Below are positions 1-5,764 of a stretch of DNA of 12,480 nt, piece by piece. Made by a program: the position numbers and the translations under genes. The stretch is from DAOTUL01 sp034437435 (GTDB lineage: Bacteria > Chloroflexota > Anaerolineae > Aggregatilineales > Phototrophicaceae): the NCBI GenBank assembly GCA_964417785.1, contig CAYQJO010000121.1, positions 1-12,480 on the forward strand, read 5' to 3'. How positions within the stretch are numbered: the stretch's first letter is position 1; every line of letters begins with the position of its first letter. The notes below the pieces were generated by a model that made no database searches, was not told the origin of the DNA, and saw only the letters and a list, made by a program, of their open reading frames with translations.

Positions 1-1
1 G

Positions 2-859
2 ATCACCGATGTAGCGCTGGAACTGGTGAAGTTCGACACGCAACTGATGCAAAACTCGGAAATCAGCGGTGTGGAGTACCAGCAGGGGACGCTGCAAGGC
101 TACGATGTGCGCGAGTACCTGCTGGAAAAGTGGGGGCGCAAGTGCGCCTACTGCGGTGCAACCGGTGTGCCGCTGGAAATTGAGCATATCGTGCCGAAGT
201 CACGCGGCGGCAGCAACCGTGTAAGCAATCTCACGCTGGCCTGTACGCCCTGCAATCAGCGCAAGGGCAACCAGACGGCGGCAGAGTTCGGGTATCCAAA
301 GTTGCAAGCGAAAGCAAAGCAGCCCCTGAAGGACGCAGCAGCAGTGAACGTCACCCGGTGGAAGCTGTACCGCCAGTTCGCGCAGTCAGGTTTGCCACTC
401 GAAGTCGGCACCGGCGCACGGACGAAGTACAACCGGACGCGGCAATGCTATCCGAAAGCGCACTGGATCGACGCGGCGTGCGTGGGCGAAAGCGGCGAAC
501 AGGTCTACATCGCTTCCAACCATGCGCCGATGGTCATTAAGGCAACCGGACGGCAATCGCGGGTGATGTGCCGTCCGAACAAGTACGGTTTCCCGCGCAC
601 AAAGGCCAAGCAAGGCCGCGTACAGTACGGTTTCCAGACTGGCGACATGGTGAAGGCCGTTGTGCCGAAGGGGAAGAAAGCCGGTATTTATGTCGGGCGC
701 GTGGCGGTGCGAAGCTCAGGCAGCTTCAACATCGCCACCAGCGAAGGAATAGTGCAGGGCATCAGCTATCGCTACTGCACCCATCTGCACAAATCAGACG
801 GATACAGCTATCAGAAAGGAGAAGCGGCTGCGAACCTTCGGTTCGACTCCACCCGCTAA
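2..859 (+). CDS. iscB: IscB RNA-guided nuclease, 5'-truncated by the window edge
   Basis: The reading frame is open from base 2, so the first GTG (26) is internal and the true start lies upstream. The visible part holds the RuvC-II motif (ELVKFD, catalytic Glu at 20-22), a zinc-ribbon HNH domain (CAYCG; IEHIVP with catalytic His at 185-187; SNL; CTPCN), the RuvC-III motif HWIDAACVG (His 461-463, Asp 470-472) and the C-terminal region that contacts the target-adjacent motif in IscB. This order (RuvC split by HNH) is known for IscB, the Cas9 ancestor of IS200/IS605-type elements, which uses an omega RNA to cut DNA. All active-site residues in view are intact, so this half is not obviously decayed. 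PLMP, RuvC-I and bridge helix are outside the window, as is the omega RNA, which for IscB lies 5' of the gene. No transposase is visible. Confidence 0.95.
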   Translation: MTDVALELVKFDTQLMQNSEISGVEYQQGTLQGYDVREYLLEKWGRKCAYCGATGVPLEIEHIVPKSRGGSNRVSNLTLACTPCNQRKGNQTAAEFGYPKLQAKAKQPLKDAAAVNVTRWKLYRQFAQSGLPLEVGTGARTKYNRTRQCYPKAHWIDAACVGESGEQVYIASNHAPMVIKATGRQSRVMCRPNKYGFPRTKAKQGRVQYGFQTGDMVKAVVPKGKKAGIYVGRVAVRSSGSFNIATSEGIVQGISYRYCTHLHKSDGYSYQKGEAAANLRFDSTR

Positions 860-868
860 AGCAGGTGG
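831..868 (+). repeat. Two adjacent hairpins at the IscB element right end
   Basis: Hairpin 1 is CGAACC (831-836), loop TTC, GGTTCG (840-845), a perfect 6-bp stem. Hairpin 2 is CCACC-C-GC (849-856), loop TAAA (857-860), GC-A-GGTGG (861-868), seven pairs with one C/A mismatch. The iscB stop codon TAA (857-859) lies in the loop of hairpin 2. Such imperfect subterminal palindromes are what TnpA-type transposases recognise at element ends, so I infer the right end. A weak transcription terminator is an alternative, but no T-run follows. Confidence 0.65.
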
Positions 869-887
869 TTTCCGCCGCATAATTTCG

Positions 888-2096
888 ATGAAAGTCTTTA
901 TCGCAGGAATCGATGGGTATCTGGGATGGGCCTTCGCCCAGTACATGGCGGCACGCGGCCACGAAGTCGCTGGTGTCGACAAAATGCTGCGCCGCGAATG
1001 GGTTGCCGAAGTCGGCAGCCAGAGCGCCATCCCGATCTACAGCCGCGAAGAACGGCTGCAAGCGTTCAAAGAGCGCTACGGCAAGGAACTGGACTTCCGC
1101 TATGGTGATCTGCTCGATTATGAGTTTATCAAGGACTTCATCGCCGAGTTCCAGCCAGATACCATCGTTCACCTGGGGCAGCTTCCCTCGGCTCCCTATT
1201 CGATGATCGACCAGGCGCACTGCGTTTTCTCGCAGCAGAATAACGTCATCGGCAACCTGAATCTGCTGTGGGCGATGAAAGAGGTCGCGCCGGAAGCCCA
1301 TCTGCTCAAACTGGGTACGATGGGCGAGTATGGTACGCCCAACGTCGATATTCCCGAAGGGTTCTTCGAGATCGAGTATCGCGGGCGCAAGGACAAGCTG
1401 CCGTTCCCACGTCAGGCGGGCAGCTTCTACCACCAGAGCAAGGTCCACGACTCGAACAACACCATGTTCGCCTGCAAAATCTGGGGCCTGCGGGCGACCG
1501 ATGTCATGCAGGGCGTGGTTTTCGGCACACGCATCGATGAGATGGGCGATGATCCGCGCCTGCGCACGCGCCTGGACTTCGATGAGAGCTTCGGTACCGC
1601 CATCAACCGCTTTTGCTGCCAGGCTGTGATCGATCACCCGCTGACTCTGTTCGGTGCCGGACACCAGAAGCGCGGTTTTCTGCCGCTGCGCGACTCCATG
1701 CAATGCCTTGCCATTGCCACCGAGAACCCGCCGGAGCCGGGTGAATATCGCGTCTTCAACCAGTTCGAGGAGACCTACAACGTCACCGAACTGGCGGAGA
1801 TGGTGCGCGACGTGGCCGGTGAGCTTGGCCTGGATGTCGAGATTTACAATTATGACAACCCGCGTAAGGAAATGGAAGAACACTATTACAACCCGGATCG
1901 CCAGCACCTCATCGACCTGGGCTACCAGCCGACACATGATGTCAAGGCCGAGATGAAGATCATGATCCAGGACTTGATGGAACATAAAGACCGTATCCTG
2001 GAGAAGATCGAAGTGCTGATTCCGGATATTCGGTGGGATGGTACCCGCCGCCGGTCTGAAGTGATTGCGAAGTATGTGGAGAAGATGCGTTCGTAA
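888..2096 (+). CDS. sqdB: UDP-sulfoquinovose synthase (SqdB/SQD1 family)
   Basis: A 402-residue short-chain dehydrogenase/reductase-fold enzyme that would convert UDP-glucose and sulfite to UDP-sulfoquinovose, the head-group donor for sulfolipid and some glycans, in the cytosol. Visible are the NAD-binding GIDGYLG (7-13) with Asp31 after the second strand, the SQD1 signature GTMGEYGTP (143-151) with catalytic Thr144 and Glu147, and YHQSK (181-185) with the Tyr/Lys pair. The substrate region (GTAINRFCCQA, RGFLPLRD, EYRVFNQF) and the C-terminal EHYYN/LIDLG block follow SQD1 over the whole length. The ATG at 888 is kept because the glycine-rich loop needs this N-terminus. The start is 28 bases after the iscB stop with no good Shine-Dalgarno sequence. 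hisD-like follows after 2 bases. No sulfolipid glycosyltransferase (SqdX/SqdD) is adjacent in the window. Confidence 0.93.
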   Translation: MKVFIAGIDGYLGWAFAQYMAARGHEVAGVDKMLRREWVAEVGSQSAIPIYSREERLQAFKERYGKELDFRYGDLLDYEFIKDFIAEFQPDTIVHLGQLPSAPYSMIDQAHCVFSQQNNVIGNLNLLWAMKEVAPEAHLLKLGTMGEYGTPNVDIPEGFFEIEYRGRKDKLPFPRQAGSFYHQSKVHDSNNTMFACKIWGLRATDVMQGVVFGTRIDEMGDDPRLRTRLDFDESFGTAINRFCCQAVIDHPLTLFGAGHQKRGFLPLRDSMQCLAIATENPPEPGEYRVFNQFEETYNVTELAEMVRDVAGELGLDVEIYNYDNPRKEMEEHYYNPDRQHLIDLGYQPTHDVKAEMKIMIQDLMEHKDRILEKIEVLIPDIRWDGTRRRSEVIAKYVEKMRS

Positions 2097-2098
2097 CG

Positions 2099-3409
2099 AT
2101 GGTCCAATTCTGGAAACTCAACGAAGTTACTGAAGAACAGCGTGCCCGCATTATGCGGCGTGCAGAGCAAGATATCAGCGATCTCCTGCCGTTGGCGCAG
2201 GAGGTCGCGGGGCGTGTGCGCCAGGAAGGCGACGCGGCAGTGGTGGATTACACGCGCCAATTTGACGCGAAGGACTACACGGTGGATATGCTGAAGGCGA
2301 AGCCGGAAGACTTCGCTGCCGCTCGCAAGGCACTCCATGCTGGGGTGATCCAGGCGATTGAAGATGCCCATGCTAACATTCACCGTTTCCACAGCGAGCA
2401 AATGCCGGAGCCGATGTGGTTTACCGAGGTTCAGCCGGGGATTATGGCTGGCGAAAAAGTGACGCCGGTTGCCAGTGCGGCGCTTTATGTGCCGCGTGGT
2501 AAGGGGGCGTTCCCATCGGTAATGTTGATGCTGGCGACTCCGGCGAAGGTGGCCGGTGTGGAGAAGGTGATCGTGGTCACACCGCCGCGCCCGGATGGCA
2601 AGGCCGACGATGCCTCGCTGGTTGCCGCCGAGGTGTGCGGTGTTGATGAGGTCTACGTCATTGGTGGTATGCAGGCGGTCGCTGCTGTCGCATACGGTAC
2701 CGAGACGATCCCCAAAGTCGATAAGATTATCGGCCCTGGCAGCAGCTATGTGTCGGCGGCCAAGCGCCTGCTGTATGGCACGGTCGATGTGGGACTGCCC
2801 GCTGGTCCAAGTGAGTCGATCATCCTGACCGACGAACATGCTGATCCGCGTCTGGCGGCGTTGGACCTGCTGGTAGAAGCCGAACACGGGCCGGACTCGG
2901 CGGCTATTCTGGTGACACACAGCGAAGAGGTTGCCCGGAAGGTACTGGACCTGCTGCCTGATTACATCGAAGAACTGCCGGAATGGCGACGTGATTTTGT
3001 CAATCATGTGCTGTCGAATTATGGCGGTGTGATGTTAACCGGCAGCCTGGAAGAGTCGATCCAGTTTGTCAACGATTACGCGCCCGAACATCTGGAAATT
3101 GTGGTGCAGGACCCCTTCATCACGCTGAACAAGATTCGCAACGCCGGTGAAATTTTGCTGGGACCGCTGACGCCAATCCCGACGGCCAACTACTGCCTGG
3201 GTTTGAACGCCATTCTGCCTACGGGTGGATTCGCCCGCAGTTTCTCGTCGGTGAGCGTGCAGGACTTCCTCAAGCGCAGCGGCATCGGGTATCTGTCGCG
3301 GGAGGGCTACGAGCGGCTCCAGGCGACGACCATCACCCTGGCCGACTACGAGGGCTTCCCGGCTCACGCGATGGCGATCCGCAAACGCAATGAGATTATC
3401 GGTTTGTGA
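2099..3409 (+). CDS. hisD: Divergent histidinol dehydrogenase family protein
   Basis: A 436-residue HisD-family protein. HisD oxidises L-histidinol to L-histidine with two NAD+, the last step of histidine synthesis. Family landmarks are present: YVPRGKGAFPS (130-140, usually VPGG), IGGMQAVAAVAYGT (188-201), LPAGPSES (233-240), AEHGPDS (261-267), APEHLEI (328-334, catalytic Glu330-His331), Glu418 and PAHA (421-424, His423). Aligned by eye to E. coli HisD, ligand Gln259 is Glu260, His262 is His263, Asp360 is Asn364 and His419 is His423. The substrate-site His of the TNHVLPT motif is Ala371 (LNAILPT). So the catalytic Glu-His pair is kept but the zinc site is altered. It could be a true but divergent HisD (hisZG lie nearby) or a paralogue acting on another alcohol, as HpsN does on sulfopropanediol. 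It is co-transcribed with sqdB. The symbol is a family label; family assignment is sure, substrate is not. Confidence 0.85.
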   Translation: MVQFWKLNEVTEEQRARIMRRAEQDISDLLPLAQEVAGRVRQEGDAAVVDYTRQFDAKDYTVDMLKAKPEDFAAARKALHAGVIQAIEDAHANIHRFHSEQMPEPMWFTEVQPGIMAGEKVTPVASAALYVPRGKGAFPSVMLMLATPAKVAGVEKVIVVTPPRPDGKADDASLVAAEVCGVDEVYVIGGMQAVAAVAYGTETIPKVDKIIGPGSSYVSAAKRLLYGTVDVGLPAGPSESIILTDEHADPRLAALDLLVEAEHGPDSAAILVTHSEEVARKVLDLLPDYIEELPEWRRDFVNHVLSNYGGVMLTGSLEESIQFVNDYAPEHLEIVVQDPFITLNKIRNAGEILLGPLTPIPTANYCLGLNAILPTGGFARSFSSVSVQDFLKRSGIGYLSREGYERLQATTITLADYEGFPAHAMAIRKRNEIIGL

Positions 3410-4494
3410 GCGCCGAACTGCTTCAGCAAATTCAAACGCTGCAATTTAGCGATAGACAAAAGGCGGAAGCTCTGCTGGCGGATTTTATCCGGCGCATGTT
3501 TCCGCTTGATGTACTTAGGGTCGAGCTACGCCCCCAGGCGGTGTCGTTGAATTCGTTCAATGGCTTTCTCACGCTTGTGGACGGTGGGCGCTTGTTCTTC
3601 AAGACTCACACCGAGCAGGATAATGTCATTGATGAGTATTACAACGCTCGCATGCTGGCGGAAGCCGGTTATCATGTGATCCAGCCGCTGTATAGCTCAA
3701 CTGAGGCCGGACAACATCTGTTGATCTACGAGGTGATCGACGATCCATCGGTGTTNNNNNNNNNNNNNNNNNNNNNNNNNNNNNNNNNNNNNNNNNNNNN
3801 NNNNNNNNNNNNNNNNNNNNNNNNNNNNNNNNNNNNNNNNNNNNNNNNNNNNNNNGTGCATAAAATGGACGAACTGCGCCGGGTGCAGTGGACGATCAAC
3901 GGGCAGGTCTACGATGAGACGCTGGGTGATCTGATCGACAGGGCTATCCGGCTGCTCCATCCAGCCCAAGCGGGACCGTCGATTATCGGTCATGGCGATG
4001 CTCATAACGGCAATGTGTTTTTTCGCCATCAGAGCGAGGGACTGCTCTATTTCGATCCGGCCTTCGCCGGACGGCACCATCCGCTGCTGGATTTGACCAA
4101 ACCGCTGTTCCATAATATATTCGCCATGTGGATGTATTTCCCGCAGGTCAAGCAGGCGACCACGCCGATTTCACTCTTGTGGGAGGGCCAGCGGGTAGGT
4201 GTACAATATGAATACCATCTGCCACCGCTGCGGCATATGTTCCTGCGCAGCAAGGTGGATCGAGTGCTGGTGCCGCTGGTGGCTGCGCTACGTGAACAAA
4301 ACCGTCTGCGCGATGACTGGCGGGCCTATCTCAAAGCGGCGTTATTCTGCTGCCCCTTCCTGACGCTGAATCTGGCTGATGGCGGACGTTTCCCGCCAGA
4401 GATTAGTCTGTTGGGGTTGGCGATGGCGGTTGAGATGGGCGCGGAGAGCCAGGGTAAGCGGAGTCTGATAGATCGAACACTGGATATACCATGA
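3406..4494 (+). CDS. APH/choline-kinase-fold phosphotransferase, interrupted by gap
   Basis: GTG start overlapping the hisD-like stop (GTGA), about 362 codons if the 100-N gap is taken at face value. Before the gap: GGRLFFKTH with the ATP-binding Lys66, helix-C-like EYYNARML (Glu77) and a hinge-like LLIYEVIDDP. After it: the catalytic loop GHGDAHNGNVFF (the HGDxHxxN signature of aminoglycoside phosphotransferase/choline kinase-like enzymes) and the metal-binding Asp in YFDPAFAG. All core kinase residues are therefore present and the protein should be active. Both flanks read in the same frame across the placeholder, consistent with one gene, although the true gap length is unknown. Substrate is not known; position between an altered HisD and a 98-residue protein, all translationally coupled to sqdB, suggests a small-molecule substrate in the same pathway. 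Antibiotic resistance is possible but less likely in this context. Confidence 0.8.
   Translation: MSAELLQQIQTLQFSDRQKAEALLADFIRRMFPLDVLRVELRPQAVSLNSFNGFLTLVDGGRLFFKTHTEQDNVIDEYYNARMLAEAGYHVIQPLYSSTEAGQHLLIYEVIDDPSVXXXXXXXXXXXXXXXXXXXXXXXXXXXXXXXXXXVHKMDELRRVQWTINGQVYDETLGDLIDRAIRLLHPAQAGPSIIGHGDAHNGNVFFRHQSEGLLYFDPAFAGRHHPLLDLTKPLFHNIFAMWMYFPQVKQATTPISLLWEGQRVGVQYEYHLPPLRHMFLRSKVDRVLVPLVAALREQNRLRDDWRAYLKAALFCCPFLTLNLADGGRFPPEISLLGLAMAVEMGAESQGKRSLIDRTLDIP
3756..3855. other. Assembly gap of exactly 100 N inside the phosphotransferase
   Basis: One hundred unknown bases, a conventional scaffold placeholder, so the real distance may differ. The kinase frame before (from 3406) and after (3856 onward) is the same modulo 3 across 100 N, which fits a single uninterrupted gene but does not prove the length. 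Confidence 0.99.
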
Positions 4495-4787
4495 GAGAGT
4501 TACCTGAATTTGACAACCGGCCACCGTCTTATGCGACCAACTACATACAGACCGTGCTGGCTGGTCAGCTTAAGCAGCTTGTCAGTTATGATGATGGTCA
4601 CTTCCGGGCGTATTTCAACCCGGACTACTTCACTGGCGCTGATCCCTCAAAGTCGCAGTGGAACACGCTGAAAAAGCGCATGAAGCGCATCAATCCCCAG
4701 GTATTTGTCTTCAAGAATCACGGCGAAAGCACCGGTGAGGAGGGCGAGCGCCTCCTCTATGTCGATTTCGGCTTCTTCGCCAACTGA
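4491..4787 (+). CDS. Small protein of unknown function, 98 aa
   Basis: I do not recognise this family. The ATG overlaps the phosphotransferase stop (ATGA), so translation is probably coupled and the gene belongs to the sqdB operon. The protein is soluble, with no signal peptide or membrane segment. It has an aromatic-rich centre (DDGHFRAYFNPDYF, 34-47), a basic helix-like stretch (SQWNTLKKRMKRINPQ, 55-70) and a C-terminal half with alternating hydrophobic residues ending in YVDFGFFAN, suggesting a small alpha/beta fold. Its last 31 bases overlap the 3' end of hisG on the opposite strand. The tight coupling, rather than homology, is the reason for calling it a gene. Confidence 0.72.
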   Translation: MRELPEFDNRPPSYATNYIQTVLAGQLKQLVSYDDGHFRAYFNPDYFTGADPSKSQWNTLKKRMKRINPQVFVFKNHGESTGEEGERLLYVDFGFFAN

Positions 4788-5764
4788 GCGAATGTCGGTG
4801 AATGCTCCAAAAACAGATAGTTGACCGGGACAATCACAATCTGTGTGCCGCCGATGGCGCGGAGATGCTCGACCGCCGCCAGAATGTTGCGCGTTTGCAG
4901 GGTGACAGTCGCAGTATACCACTGTCCGCTCCCATCGGTACCGTAGATGGGGGCGACGGTGGGACCAAGCAGTCCGTGTGTGAGCGGGTTGCTGATGACC
5001 TTGCTGGCGACGTCCTCGGCACTTTCGCCCCGGATATTGACCGTAAGCTGCGAATAACGCTTGCCTTGAAGGGTGGCGTCGATGTATTCCAGCATGGTCT
5101 GGACGGTTTCCACCAGCACTGGATTCTGTTCCAGGGCGGTGCGATTGCCGATCAGACAGGCCTGCGATTCGACAATCACGCCATCATTGAGCGGGCGTAG
5201 ATGGTTTTCACGCAGCGTAGTACCGGTCTGAGTCAGGTCCACAATGATGTCGGCATAGCCCATGGTCGGTGCGGCTTCTATAGCGCCTTCGGCCCGGACA
5301 AGTGAAAAGTGATGGATGCCGCTGGCGTGAAAAAACTGGCGTGTCAGATGGGTGAAGGTGGTGGCGATGCGCAGATTACGTCCCTGGCGCTCGCGGAAAT
5401 CCAGAGCGACATCGACCAGGTCGGCCATTGTTTCGACATCCACCCACGACTCCGGCACTGCTACCAGCAGCTTGCATTGACCATAGCCGAGCGAATCGTG
5501 GATGACGACCAGCTCTTCGTGCGGGTATTCATAGACGACATCCAGGCCGGTGATGCCGATCTGGGCGGTACCATCGGTGACTTTGTAGACAACATCCTTG
5601 ACGCGCTGAAACAGGACTTTAACCGCCGGAATTGCTGGCATAGAGCCGGTATACTGGCGTGGATTGGGCTTATGCACGCGCAGGCCACAATCGCGCAAGA
5701 AGTTGTCGGTTGGTTCGGCAATTGCGCCCTTGCTGGGCAGGGCGAGTGTGACGGTCTGGTTCAT
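4757..5764 (-). CDS. hisG: ATP phosphoribosyltransferase, long form (HisG_L)
   Basis: 335 residues; catalyses the committed step of histidine synthesis, ATP + PRPP to phosphoribosyl-ATP. The N-terminal LALPSKGAIAEPTDNFL (7-23), GITGLDVVYE (70-79) and the PRPP-binding loop DIIVDLTQTGTTLREN (172-187) are clear. Residues of about 235-325 form a HisG_C/ACT-like regulatory domain (LTVNIRG, GLLGPTVAPIY, ILAAVEHLRAIGG), which is the histidine-binding domain of long-form enzymes; short-form HisG, about 200-220 residues, lacks it. The ATG overlaps the hisZ stop (ATGA), so the two are co-translated. Pairing with hisZ is unexpected for a long form, which usually works alone. The 3' end overlaps the convergent 98-residue gene by 31 bases, leaving no room for a terminator between the operons. 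Confidence 0.95.
   Translation of the reverse strand: MNQTVTLALPSKGAIAEPTDNFLRDCGLRVHKPNPRQYTGSMPAIPAVKVLFQRVKDVVYKVTDGTAQIGITGLDVVYEYPHEELVVIHDSLGYGQCKLLVAVPESWVDVETMADLVDVALDFRERQGRNLRIATTFTHLTRQFFHASGIHHFSLVRAEGAIEAAPTMGYADIIVDLTQTGTTLRENHLRPLNDGVIVESQACLIGNRTALEQNPVLVETVQTMLEYIDATLQGKRYSQLTVNIRGESAEDVASKVISNPLTHGLLGPTVAPIYGTDGSGQWYTATVTLQTRNILAAVEHLRAIGGTQIVIVPVNYLFLEHSPTFAQLAKKPKST

Larger units (their letters stand above)
1..878 (+). mobile_element. IS200/IS605-type IscB element, right part
   Basis: The segment comprises the 3' part of iscB and about 20 bases after its stop, with two consecutive hairpins and a TTTCCGCCGC tail of the kind seen at the right end of IscB elements. IS200/IS605 elements carry subterminal hairpins rather than terminal inverted repeats and make no target duplication, so the exact boundary cannot be read from one side. 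I place it at about 878, just before the downstream gene; the error could be around 10 bases either way. The left end is outside the window. Confidence 0.7.

Noticed and set aside
26..859. GTG at 26 as a genuine iscB start
   Set aside because: The frame is open to base 2 and the RuvC-II Glu codon (20-22) precedes it, so it is internal.
762..1985. Long open frame on the minus strand opposite sqdB
   Set aside because: It is antisense to a gene with complete family motifs, has no recognisable domain and no ribosome-binding site; long antisense frames are expected in GC-rich coding DNA.
1922..3007. 361-codon minus-strand frame opposite hisD-like
   Set aside because: Same reason: His/Arg-rich shadow of a recognised gene with no family motif.
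2099..3409. Direct assignment as HpsN (sulfopropanediol dehydrogenase)
   Set aside because: Only the sulfonate context suggests it; the sequence around 130-140 and 360-376 does not clearly match HpsN as I know it.
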